A stretch of DNA of 8,250 nt from Nitrospinaceae bacterium (GCA_029261675.1 JAJDBA010000175.1:1-8250), one strand, 5' to 3'. Counted from the first letter of the stretch, positions 1 to 6,819 are shown. Notes: generated from the letters alone by a model not told the origin. Made by a program: numbers and translations.

Positions 1-2
1 CG

Positions 3-827
3 GACAATGCGGGTCGGGCTGCCGCCGATAAAGGGTTCGATGTTCTCCACGAAAAAGGACTCCAGGTAAAAACCGTCTTTCTACCGGAAGGGCAAGACCC
101 GGATTCGTATATTCAGGAAAATGGAGCCGAAAAATTTCTCGAAAAAATTAAAACCGCAAAGCCTTATTTGGAATCTTATATTGATGGGGTTGTTGCAGGG
201 AAAAATGGCAGTTCACCCTCTGAACGGGTGGAAATGGCCAACCAAGTGGTTCCTATGCTTAAGAAAGTGCAAAATCTGGTAGAGCGAAACGGTTTGATTG
301 AATATTTTTCATCAACCGCAAAGACTGACGATGCATCATTTCTAGGCGAATTGAAAAAGTCATTCTCTCAGAATCAGTCGATGGTTGAAGCTTCGGAAAC
401 GGGAAAGAGTTCGATTTTACATACAGAAAAATATTTAGTTCAATTGATTCTTTCCGATAAAGAAACTGCCCAAAAGGTTCTTCAAGCGATTAATCCGGAG
501 GACTTTTCGAATCCGGCACTAAGATCTATCGCGATAACCTGCTCGCAAACGGACGATGAAGGTATTGAAATCGACAAGCTCATCGATCAAACCGATGATC
601 CGGAGATCCGGAGTCTATTAACTCAGTTCGGACTCGAACCTATTGAGTTTGACTCTCCTGAAAAAACCGTTTCGGATTGTGTCACTAAGTTCAATAACGT
701 TCACATCAAATCGAAAATGAAAATTGTCAAACAGCAAAGAAACGAAGCTGAAATGGCCGGCCAGGTTGAAAAGTCGCGCGAACTTCAAAACAAGCTTCGT
801 GAAATGCAATTAGCTTTAACCCATTAA
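3..827 (+). CDS. dnaG: DNA primase DnaG, C-terminal part (5' end outside window)
   Basis: Primase makes the RNA primers for lagging-strand DNA synthesis at the replication fork. The open frame enters from the left edge and gives 274 residues, a little under half of a usual DnaG of about 580-600. The fragment opens with DNAGRAA, the end of the TOPRIM metal-binding motif (DxDxAG), and continues with LPEGQDPDSY at residues 27-36, a highly conserved primase segment. The zinc-binding domain and most of the catalytic core lie upstream, outside the window. Residues from about 140 to 274 form the helical DnaB-binding domain: EKYLVQLIL, then PEDFSNPALR, and a charged final helix (KQQRNEAEMAG...LREMQLAL). 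The stop TAA at 825-827 is 51 nt before rpoD, the dnaG-rpoD order of the classical macromolecular-synthesis operon. A TTG at 168 could be mistaken for a start, but the frame and homology run through it to the edge. The identification is secure. Confidence 0.96.
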   Translation, partial: DNAGRAAADKGFDVLHEKGLQVKTVFLPEGQDPDSYIQENGAEKFLEKIKTAKPYLESYIDGVVAGKNGSSPSERVEMANQVVPMLKKVQNLVERNGLIEYFSSTAKTDDASFLGELKKSFSQNQSMVEASETGKSSILHTEKYLVQLILSDKETAQKVLQAINPEDFSNPALRSIAITCSQTDDEGIEIDKLIDQTDDPEIRSLLTQFGLEPIEFDSPEKTVSDCVTKFNNVHIKSKMKIVKQQRNEAEMAGQVEKSRELQNKLREMQLALTH

Positions 828-862
828 TACCATTTTATTAATCAACAACCGCTTAGCGTAAG

Positions 863-867
863 AGGAG
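863..867 (+). promoter_or_regulatory. Ribosome binding site of rpoD
   Basis: AGGAG within agaggagaaa precedes the ATG at 879 by 11 nt. It is the only purine-rich Shine-Dalgarno-like run in the 51-nt dnaG-rpoD gap and supports the start at 879. The remainder of the gap is AT-rich. I could not find a convincing -35/-10 pair there, so an internal rpoD promoter, if present, probably lies inside dnaG. Confidence 0.7.
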
Positions 868-878
868 AAATTGTCCAG

Positions 879-2633
879 ATGGCCACAATGGAAAAATTGA
901 CTCATGTTTCTGAAATCAATCAATTGGTTTCACAAGGCAAAGAAAAAGGTTACCTGACTTACGAGGAGGTCAACGATGTCTTACCTTCCGATGTCGTCAC
1001 CCCAGAGCAAATTGACGATCTCATGGCCCTTTTCGCTGAAAACGAAATCGCCATCGTTGATACCTCTACAAAAGGAGAAAAAATTGCCGCCGCTAAGGGA
1101 GATAAAAAAGAAGGTGCTGATGATGTGGCAGCAGTCAAGGCCGATTCCGTTTCTATTGATGATCCCGTCCGATTATACCTACGTGAAATGGGTACTATTT
1201 CCCTTCTCACTCGAAAAGGAGAAGTGGAAATTGCGAAACGAATTGAAGCCGGTCAAGATGAAGTTCTTGGAGCGGTTGCCAATTGCGGGCTTACCATTCG
1301 CGAGTTCATAGCCCTGACCGATCAGGTTAAAAATGGGGAAGTTCAGATTTTCAAAATCATCCAGGCAACTGAACCCGAAGAGGGTAAAGAAGCAATGGAG
1401 AAAAAGGAAATTAAAAACCTTCAGAAACGTGTAAAAGCACTCAAAGTCGAGTCCACAAAACTGGAAAAGTTACGCGACAAAATTGAAGGTGGTAAGTTGT
1501 CCGAAAAAATGCTCGAAAAAAACACCGATCAAGCGCAAAAGCAGCAAAAAGTAGTGGAAAAAATGATTTCCAGCCTCGGACTTTCTAACGATGTAATGGA
1601 TGAAACCATTGAAAAAATCTACGGCATCGCCGCCGAGTTCCGGGAAGCAGGTAAACAGGAACGCATGATCGAAAAGCAACTGAAAATGTCACTTGCCGGG
1701 GTAAAAAAACTCGCTAAAAACTGGACCAAACAAAAAAGCGTAAAACTGCCCGTAGGCAAAGTGGTAACCCGAGCCCAGTATGATGCTTTCATTAAGCAGA
1801 TTCAGGGAGGTCGGCGCAAAATCAAAAAAATTGAGAAAGACACGCAAACCACTAAAGACAGCTTGCTGGCAACCGTTCGCTCGATTGCTCGTGGAAGGGT
1901 AAAAGAAAAAACAGCAAAACGTGAACTGGCAGAAGCGAATCTACGTCTGGTAGTCAGTATCGCTAAAAAATACACCAGCCGCGGACTACAGTTTCTGGAT
2001 CTGATTCAGGAAGGCAACATCGGCCTTATGAAGGCTGTTGATAAATTTGAATACCAGCGTGGGTATAAATTTTCAACTTACGCCACATGGTGGATTCGAC
2101 AAGCTATCACAAGGGCTATTGCCGATCAGGCAAGAACCATCCGTATTCCTGTGCATATGATCGAAACGATTAACAAGCTCATTCGGGTATCTCGACATCT
2201 CGTTCAAGAACTGGGAAGAGAACCGACCCCGGACGAGATCGCCGTCAAAATGAGCCTGCCCGTCGACAAGGTTCGCAAGGTACTTAAAATTGCCAAAGAG
2301 CCAATTTCACTGGAAACACCTATTGGTGAAGAAGAAAACAGCCACCTTGGCGATTTCATCGAAGATAAAAAAGTCCTCTCACCTATCGATTCGGTGGTCA
2401 AAAGAGACCTCAAAGATCAGACCTTGAGCGTTCTGTCGACCCTCGCATCCAGAGAAGAACGTGTGTTGCGCAAACGCTTTGGGATAGGAATGGACTCTGA
2501 ACACACACTCGAAGAAGTCGGGCAGGACTTTGCGGTTACCCGCGAACGAATCCGCCAGATTGAGGCTAAGGCCCTGCGTAAACTACGCCATCCGAGTCGC
2601 AGTAAAAAGTTGCGTAGTTTTATCGAAAGCTGA
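879..2633 (+). CDS. rpoD: RNA polymerase primary sigma factor RpoD (sigma-70)
   Basis: This housekeeping sigma factor directs RNA polymerase core to -10/-35 promoters. At 584 residues it is a normal length for a group 1 sigma. Region 1.1 covers residues 10-60 (GYLTYEEVNDVLP). Region 1.2 covers about 94-126 (DDPVRLYLREMG). A charged, lysine-rich non-conserved region follows at about 127-345. Regions 2.1-2.4 lie at 350-425 (EANLRLVVSIAKKY, FLDLIQEGNIGLMKAVDKFEY, YATWWIRQAITRAI), region 3 at about 430-505, and region 4 at 520-580 with the helix-turn-helix EEVGQDFAVTRERIRQIEAKALRKLRHP. All core- and promoter-binding motifs look intact. The ATG at 879 follows AGGAG at 863-867 with 11 nt between, slightly long; a second ATG at 888 is possible but lies farther still. 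The gene follows dnaG by 51 nt without an intervening terminator, so cotranscription is likely. Its stop is 9 nt before the tRNA gene. Confidence 0.98.
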   Translation: MATMEKLTHVSEINQLVSQGKEKGYLTYEEVNDVLPSDVVTPEQIDDLMALFAENEIAIVDTSTKGEKIAAAKGDKKEGADDVAAVKADSVSIDDPVRLYLREMGTISLLTRKGEVEIAKRIEAGQDEVLGAVANCGLTIREFIALTDQVKNGEVQIFKIIQATEPEEGKEAMEKKEIKNLQKRVKALKVESTKLEKLRDKIEGGKLSEKMLEKNTDQAQKQQKVVEKMISSLGLSNDVMDETIEKIYGIAAEFREAGKQERMIEKQLKMSLAGVKKLAKNWTKQKSVKLPVGKVVTRAQYDAFIKQIQGGRRKIKKIEKDTQTTKDSLLATVRSIARGRVKEKTAKRELAEANLRLVVSIAKKYTSRGLQFLDLIQEGNIGLMKAVDKFEYQRGYKFSTYATWWIRQAITRAIADQARTIRIPVHMIETINKLIRVSRHLVQELGREPTPDEIAVKMSLPVDKVRKVLKIAKEPISLETPIGEEENSHLGDFIEDKKVLSPIDSVVKRDLKDQTLSVLSTLASREERVLRKRFGIGMDSEHTLEEVGQDFAVTRERIRQIEAKALRKLRHPSRSKKLRSFIES

Positions 2634-2642
2634 TTGTAGTGC

Positions 2643-2715
2643 GGGCCTATAGCTCAGTTGGTAGAGCCCCCGGCTCATAACCGGGTGGTCAGAGGTTCGA
2701 ACCCTCTTGGGCCCA
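2643..2715 (+). tRNA. tRNA with CAU anticodon (tRNA-Ile2 favoured over elongator tRNA-Met)
   Basis: The 73-nt sequence folds into a full cloverleaf. The acceptor stem pairs GGGCCTA with TGGGCCC (one G-U pair). The D arm is GCTC/GAGC with loop AGTTGGTA, the anticodon stem is CCCGG/CCGGG with loop CTCATAA, the variable loop is TGGTC, and the T arm is AGAGG/CCTCT with loop TTCGAAC. The discriminator base is A and CCA is not encoded, so it must be added by the CCA-adding enzyme. A CAT anticodon fits elongator Met, initiator Met, or the Ile tRNA whose C34 becomes lysidine through TilS and reads AUA. An initiator is ruled out by the standard paired first base pair G1-C72. From memory, TilS recognition in E. 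coli uses acceptor pairs C4-G69 and C5-G68, both present here, so I favour tRNA-Ile2. It begins 9 nt after the rpoD stop and is probably cut from the rpoD transcript. Confidence 0.95.
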
Positions 2716-2723
2716 TTTCAATT

Positions 2724-2760
2724 AAAAGGACTTATGGCTTCGGCTATAAGTCCTTTTTTA
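2724..2760 (+). terminator. Strong intrinsic terminator with UUCG tetraloop
   Basis: Arms 2724-2735 and 2746-2757 are perfect 12-bp complements. The stem extends inward by G-U, G-C and C-G pairs to a cUUCGg tetraloop, giving about 15 bp. Six T residues (2754-2759) end the plus-strand structure. It ends the dnaG-rpoD-tRNA transcript 8 nt after the tRNA. Read on the minus strand the same hairpin is followed by TTTTAATT, and it sits about 40 nt past the stop of the converging PepSY gene, so it may serve both directions; no other minus-strand terminator is visible here. Confidence 0.93.
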
Positions 2761-2798
2761 TTGGGAATAGTATTCAGCAGATCGCTGGTTTGATTCTT

Positions 2799-4031
2799 TT
2801 ACGGTTTACTTTGCGACCTTTTTTTCAGCCAGATAATAACACCACTTACCGAGAGAATTACTACGATTAACCCGGTAGCGCAAATCAGAATTTGCATGGG
2901 TAGACCAAAAACACTTGCGGTATGTAGCCAGATGACCCAGCGATCGATAACATCACCTAGAGCATCTGTGTCGGGCATAGTGAGGGAAATTAATTCGCCT
3001 GTATTAGCATCCAACAATACAACAGTGGCTCCATACATTCCTGCATCTCGGCTACTTTTGACTCGGTAGGAATAAACACCATGCTCCCGATCAATCGATA
3101 AAGACACTTCGCGATCAACTGTGAATCCATATTGAGTGGCTGCTTTCCTCACATATTGCTGTCCAACTTTATGTGCTGTTCGCCAGTCCAAACCTGGCTT
3201 CTCCATAGGTTTATCCAGTTCTGGCAATGTGTTTAACTCACGCATGTTAAACACGGTACTCATGACAGGCTGATAAACTTCCTTCAAGTTTAAAGCAACC
3301 CCCGACCAGGCTATCACCAACAACATGCCCCATATCCATAATCCACCTGCTCTATGCAGGTCATAATTAAATCGGCTACCTTTAATTAGCCAGGCAGGTT
3401 TCCAACGTTTCAGGAAACGACGGAAACCCTTGAGTGGAGCATTGCCTTCTATACTGGAATGATGGGGTTGCTTTTGTCTGGCTGGAAAGGTTAGGTAAAA
3501 ACCAACGAAACTATCAAAAAACCAGAACAGAGATGCCACACCCAAGGCATAAACACCAAACCTAGCTATATTCTCTGGAAATGCCAGGGTGTAGTGCAGT
3601 CGATATACAAACGGCATGATGTTTTTTTTGGAAAACGATGCTTGCCCCCAAGTTCGTTCTCCAAGCTGTTCGCCGCTATAGGGATTAAAATGTATTTCGT
3701 TGTTCGGCAGTTCGAAGGGTTGATTTGTTTCCGGGTTTATCCGGGGAACCAGAAATAATCGGTACGCTTGCCCTGGCTTAAAGGAAAGATCAAACCAGTC
3801 AATTCGCGCACGGGGTTCAAGCCGTTCCATCTTTTCCCGTAATGCAAAAGGGTCAAAAGGTGGGGCATTCTCTTCAGATTCCGGTGGAACAACCTTTAAG
3901 AGAGTTGGATTGAGCCAGCGATCTAGTTCGCTGTAAAAAGCAAGTACGCTACCACTCAACCCCACGATGATCAAAAACGGAACCAGTAGCAGACCAACAT
4001 AACGATGCATTAAAACTAGGAAGCTCCGCAT
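2799..4031 (-). CDS. PepSY-associated TM protein, FoxB/PiuB-like (probable ferri-siderophore reductase)
   Basis: This is an inner-membrane protein of 410 residues, a typical length for the PepSY-associated TM family. Four membrane segments can be read at about 11-33, 158-182, 229-248 and 379-402, with two periplasmic stretches between the first/second and third/fourth. Both contain PepSY-like strands with an NPYSGE or DANTGE turn (residues 116-121 and 341-346). Histidines H9 (LMHRYVG), H146 (YRLHYTLAF), H226 (YDLHRAGG) and H370 (VIWLHTAS) lie next to the membrane segments, where family members bind heme. The C-terminus is short and basic (KKRSQSKP). Characterised relatives such as FoxB pass electrons to imported ferri-siderophores so iron is released in the periplasm; the reductase role here is inferred from family and from the adjacent receptor. 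The start is 41 nt after the receptor stop, so the two are probably cotranscribed. The start ATG has only a weak AAAGG upstream; M8 is an alternative. Confidence 0.9.
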   Translation of the reverse strand: MRSFLVLMHRYVGLLLVPFLIIVGLSGSVLAFYSELDRWLNPTLLKVVPPESEENAPPFDPFALREKMERLEPRARIDWFDLSFKPGQAYRLFLVPRINPETNQPFELPNNEIHFNPYSGEQLGERTWGQASFSKKNIMPFVYRLHYTLAFPENIARFGVYALGVASLFWFFDSFVGFYLTFPARQKQPHHSSIEGNAPLKGFRRFLKRWKPAWLIKGSRFNYDLHRAGGLWIWGMLLVIAWSGVALNLKEVYQPVMSTVFNMRELNTLPELDKPMEKPGLDWRTAHKVGQQYVRKAATQYGFTVDREVSLSIDREHGVYSYRVKSSRDAGMYGATVVLLDANTGELISLTMPDTDALGDVIDRWVIWLHTASVFGLPMQILICATGLIVVILSVSGVIIWLKKRSQSKP

Positions 4032-4047
4032 AATCTACTTTACCTTT

Positions 4048-4068
4048 ATTGATGCTCTTAAGATCAAT
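4048..4068 (-). repeat. Small inverted repeat between receptor and reductase genes
   Basis: ATTGAT (4048-4053) and ATCAAT (4063-4068) form a 6-bp stem with a 9-nt loop in the 41-nt gap. It is AT-rich, has no T run after it and would not stop transcription. It could modestly lower or stabilise the downstream part of the mRNA, or be chance. Confidence 0.3.
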
Positions 4069-4072
4069 GAGT

Positions 4073-6589
4073 TTAATATTCGATCCTCAGGGTTCCCAGG
4101 AAAGTACGCGGCGCACCAACAGTGATGCGCCCACGGCCAAAACCAATACTGTTTGAAAAATATTTCTTATCAAATAAATTTTTAACATTCAACTGTGTAG
4201 TGATTCGGCTTTTACCCGCTTTCATCGCATAACTGGTCATCAAGTTGGCTAATGTATATCCAGGCATTTGAAAGTTGTTCTCTTTATTTCCTTCGCGTTC
4301 CCCTCTAACCGTTATCCCTCCACCAAATTTCAAACCGTTAAGAGGTCTATTTTGAAATGCGTAGGTACTCCAGATATTACCAGCATGTTCAGGCACGTTT
4401 GGAAATCGATTTCCCAGCGTGTCATCATTAACACTTGTAATTTCTGAGTCTGTATAAGCGTAGTTGGCAATCACCTTCCAACCCGGCAACAGCTCACCAG
4501 TAATATCAAACTCAATCCCCCGATTCCGCACCTCACCTGTTTGCACGCTGATGTTTTGAGCTGCCAGCACAGGGTCTGGATGACCTGTAACTACATTTTG
4601 TTTGGTCAACTGAAACCAAGCCAAGGTTGCACTAAAACGGCCATCAAATAGCTCTGTTTTTATCCCGGCTTCCCATTGATTAGCTATTTCTGCCTTTAGA
4701 GGTTGACCATCGACTCCGCTAGAAGAAGCATTTGGCACACCAAAATTTTCTACATAGTTGCTATACAGAGAAAGCTCTTGAATCGGCCGCCATAGCAAAC
4801 CGAAACGAGGTGAGACTTTACTTTGTTCAGCTTCGGTCTTAGAACCAGATGCAGTCTTGGCAAAATCATAGCGAAACCCTGCCAGCAAATGGACGTTGTG
4901 GGGCAATTCCGCCTGATCCTGGAAGTAAAGCCCAAACCATTCCTCATCCGAATCAAATATGGATGTAGAATTCTTTGTAGGCGAGCCACTATGAACCGGG
5001 TTAAATATATCAATTGAAGAAAAGGTATCGTTACTAATGAACAACCCTCTTGAGTTAAAATTATAATAGTCTCCGCCTATCAACAGGGTATGCTTGGCTC
5101 CAAGCCCTTCGAGTTTTCCGATCAGATCCAAGCTGGTGGTGTATGTATCAGTCTTGTTGTCCCTGAACCCAGCAAAAGTCCGGGTCAGCGTCCGGTTATC
5201 TGCCTGAAGAGTTCCGGGCACGACCACATCATCGTTTTCATCAGTGAATTGGACATTAAAGCGATGCCTAACCGCCCATTGATCGTTTAGCGCATGCGAC
5301 CAATTAAACCCTAACATAATCTCTTCAAACTCTGCCTCGGCGAAAGACTCACCCAAGCTTCTCTCTACGGGAATATCAATCGGACGGCCATCAACGGCTG
5401 GAACCCCAAAATCTGGTGCCGATTTTCCTTTTTTATATTCCATCTCTACGGTCAACTGCGTTCGATCAGATATCTTCCATTGCAGCACGGGTGCGAAAAA
5501 AATATGATCGTTATCAACAAACTGGCGGAAAGATCCTTTATCTTCATGAGAAAAGTTAAAGCGATACAGGAGCGAGTTTTTTTGATCCAGACTTCCTGTA
5601 GCATCGATTGTCGTACGAAACAGATCATATGACCCTGATTGCAGTTGCAGTGAATAATAAGGAGTTTGCTGAGGCTTCTTGGTAACCAAATTAATCATTC
5701 CACCAGGTTCTATCCTGCCAAATAAAATGGATGCAGGCCCCTTTAACACTTCAATTCTTTCAAGGTTTGCCATTTCTCTGGAACCGGTTTGTGTAAGCGC
5801 AGATTGAAACCTCACGCCGTCGCGATAATAATCGAACGTATTGAATCCTCTGAGATTGAAGGATTCAACCAGACCGAAACCTTGAGTGGGGAAAACACCA
5901 CTCACATTATTCAAAGACTCCTCCAGAGTAAGCGCTTGCTGATCACTGATTACCAATTTCGGCACAACTTGAATGGCCATCGGTGTTTCAATGATGGGCG
6001 TGTTGGTTTTCGTTGCAGTACTAGCATCTGGGACTTTATATTGAGTGCTGGTGTTTCGTTTTATCCTTTCAAATACGCTTACCTCCTTCAGTTCAAACGA
6101 CTCTTCATCACCTTCTTCTGTTTCAGAATCGCGTATTTTTCGACTTCCCGCTTCGCTCTCCGCAAGCAAGAACCTCTTTTTCGGAAAGTCATAACGTTCT
6201 CTAGCCTCATCATCTTTAACAGGCTTTAACGACAGGGAAGTTTTTCCAAATAATTTTTTCTTAAGGGTGAGAGAATCGGGGCCGGTGAATTTATAAGTCA
6301 AAGCCTTCTTCTCTATCATTTTCGTAAGGGCTTGTGACGGTTCATAATTCCCGCGGATTCTATTCGATACAACACCGCGTGTATATTCTGCTTTGTAAAG
6401 CACGTGAACACCACTCGTTTCCGCAAAAGAAGCCAGAGCCGCATCTAAAGATTGTGAAGGAATATCAAAAGGAATCTTACTGGCCCAGGCAGGATTAAAC
6501 AGGACAGTCGCAAAAAAAACTGTAAGAACAAACATCCTTACATTTTTTATCACATACAGATTTAATCTTGCCTCATCAACAACGCGCAT
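4073..6589 (-). CDS. TonB-dependent siderophore receptor with STN signalling domain (FpvA/FoxA/FecA-like transducer)
   Basis: This outer-membrane importer of ferri-siderophores also signals across the envelope. It has 838 residues. A signal peptide ends near PAWA/SK (after residue 36). The STN domain is at about 39-110 (FDIPSQSLDAALASFAETSG...LTYKF...SLTLKK). A long charged linker (about 111-164) leads to a likely TonB box in FELKEVSVF (165-173). The plug is at about 190-305 (TPMAIQVVP, LNNVSGV, FNLRGFN, YRDGVR, RIEVLKGPASILFG, GGMINLVTKKP). The 22-strand-type barrel runs to the end, with late landmarks WEAGIKTELFDGRFSATLAWFQ, VKNLFDKKYF and GAPRTFLGTLRIEY, ending in an aromatic Y as needed for barrel insertion. 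The first ATG follows GGGAG with about 10 nt spacing. M19 would give a shorter signal peptide, but its AAGG lies directly against the start, so M1 is preferred. The STN domain and the fecI/fecR-like genes upstream imply signalling. The substrate is unknown; neighbourhood suggests a hydroxamate or other xenosiderophore. Confidence 0.96.
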   Translation of the reverse strand: MRVVDEARLNLYVIKNVRMFVLTVFFATVLFNPAWASKIPFDIPSQSLDAALASFAETSGVHVLYKAEYTRGVVSNRIRGNYEPSQALTKMIEKKALTYKFTGPDSLTLKKKLFGKTSLSLKPVKDDEARERYDFPKKRFLLAESEAGSRKIRDSETEEGDEESFELKEVSVFERIKRNTSTQYKVPDASTATKTNTPIIETPMAIQVVPKLVISDQQALTLEESLNNVSGVFPTQGFGLVESFNLRGFNTFDYYRDGVRFQSALTQTGSREMANLERIEVLKGPASILFGRIEPGGMINLVTKKPQQTPYYSLQLQSGSYDLFRTTIDATGSLDQKNSLLYRFNFSHEDKGSFRQFVDNDHIFFAPVLQWKISDRTQLTVEMEYKKGKSAPDFGVPAVDGRPIDIPVERSLGESFAEAEFEEIMLGFNWSHALNDQWAVRHRFNVQFTDENDDVVVPGTLQADNRTLTRTFAGFRDNKTDTYTTSLDLIGKLEGLGAKHTLLIGGDYYNFNSRGLFISNDTFSSIDIFNPVHSGSPTKNSTSIFDSDEEWFGLYFQDQAELPHNVHLLAGFRYDFAKTASGSKTEAEQSKVSPRFGLLWRPIQELSLYSNYVENFGVPNASSSGVDGQPLKAEIANQWEAGIKTELFDGRFSATLAWFQLTKQNVVTGHPDPVLAAQNISVQTGEVRNRGIEFDITGELLPGWKVIANYAYTDSEITSVNDDTLGNRFPNVPEHAGNIWSTYAFQNRPLNGLKFGGGITVRGEREGNKENNFQMPGYTLANLMTSYAMKAGKSRITTQLNVKNLFDKKYFSNSIGFGRGRITVGAPRTFLGTLRIEY

Positions 6590-6597
6590 AATTATTT

Positions 6598-6646
6598 TTC
6601 TCCCGAGAGTAAATACCTGTCTCTAGTAAGACGAGTAATGGGAGAA
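6598..6646 (-). promoter_or_regulatory. Predicted leader hairpin covering the receptor ribosome binding site
   Basis: In the minus-strand mRNA, UUCUCCC (6646-6640) is a perfect 7-bp complement of GGGAGAA (6604-6598), which includes the Shine-Dalgarno sequence of the receptor. The 35-nt loop contains a smaller GUCU/AGAC hairpin (6632-6629 with 6622-6619). The pairing would hide the ribosome binding site, while the ATG starts 8 nt further on. Four of the seven pairs are G-C. Whether this folds in the cell is inference. Confidence 0.4.
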
Positions 6647-6735
6647 TTCACTCACTTGCAAAAATAAAATAATGCCGCACGCAATTAATTCACAGTTCCC
6701 AAAGAAAATTAAAAGGGTATTGCAGATTAAAATTC

Positions 6736-6762
6736 AAACGTAGGAATTTAAGAAGAACTTCA
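6736..6762 (-). promoter_or_regulatory. Candidate ECF-type promoter for the receptor-reductase transcript
   Basis: On the minus strand, TGAAG (6762-6758) is followed after 17 nt by CGTTT (6740-6736). This resembles the GAA-containing -35 and CGT-containing -10 common to many ECF promoters, and GGAAGG lies just upstream (6768-6763). The position, about 150 nt before the receptor ATG and downstream of fecR, is plausible for the target of the adjacent FecI-like sigma. The motif is short, so the match may be chance. Confidence 0.25.
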
Positions 6763-6802
6763 CCTTCCGAAAACCCTTCCTGAATATAGGAATTCGAGAA
6801 GA
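6741..6802. repeat. Pair of 16-bp direct repeats
   Basis: TAGGAATTTAAGAAGA (6741-6756) and TAGGAATTCGAGAAGA (6787-6802) match at 14 of 16 positions and start 46 bp apart in the same orientation. They lie in the gap between the FecR-like gene and the receptor. The proximal copy overlaps the spacer of the ECF promoter candidate. They could be binding sites for a regulator, or the relic of a small duplication. Confidence 0.55.
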
Positions 6803-6819
6803 GTATCGACTCTAGAAAA

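Larger units (their letters stand above)
6590..6819 (-). promoter_or_regulatory. 230-nt regulatory intergenic region upstream of the receptor
   Basis: This is the largest gap in the window and lies between the FecR-like stop and the receptor start, both on the minus strand. It is AT-rich. It contains two copies of a 16-bp direct repeat, a small inverted repeat next to the FecR stop (arms 6800-6804 and 6809-6813), an ECF-like promoter candidate, and a hairpin that could cover the receptor ribosome binding site. I found no credible ORF and no good Fur-box match. The length and content fit a separate receptor promoter controlled by the adjacent sigma factor, as in fec systems where fecA has its own promoter. 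Confidence 0.6.

Noticed and set aside
815..841. Possible rpoD promoter, TTTAAC then TATTAA
   Set aside because: The spacer is only 15 nt and both hexamers are poor; AT-rich sequence gives such matches readily.
976..1311. Plus-strand ORF of 111 codons inside rpoD
   Set aside because: It is an out-of-frame reading of rpoD regions 1.1-1.2, which are clearly coding in the main frame.
2658..2870. Plus-strand ORF of 70 codons across the tRNA and terminator
   Set aside because: It overlaps the tRNA, the terminator hairpin and the end of the PepSY gene; its apparent start lies within the tRNA and it has no ribosome binding site.
5789..6229. Plus-strand ORF of 146 codons inside the receptor gene
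   Set aside because: It is antisense to the conserved plug and linker of the receptor, has no family-like motifs, and its composition is what complement reading of a real gene gives.
6533..6535. Alternative receptor start at M19
   Set aside because: It would give a neat signal peptide, but its AAGG touches the ATG with no spacing, whereas the upstream ATG has a well-placed GGGAG.
6655..6680. AT-rich run resembling a Fur box upstream of the receptor
   Set aside because: The run AAAATAAAATAATG lacks the dyad symmetry of the 19-bp Fur consensus; direct Fur control would be expected at the sigma gene promoter, outside the window.
6800..6813. Inverted repeat after the FecR-like gene as a terminator
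   Set aside because: The stem AGAGT/ACTCT is only 5 bp and no T run follows on the minus strand, so it is unlikely to stop transcription.
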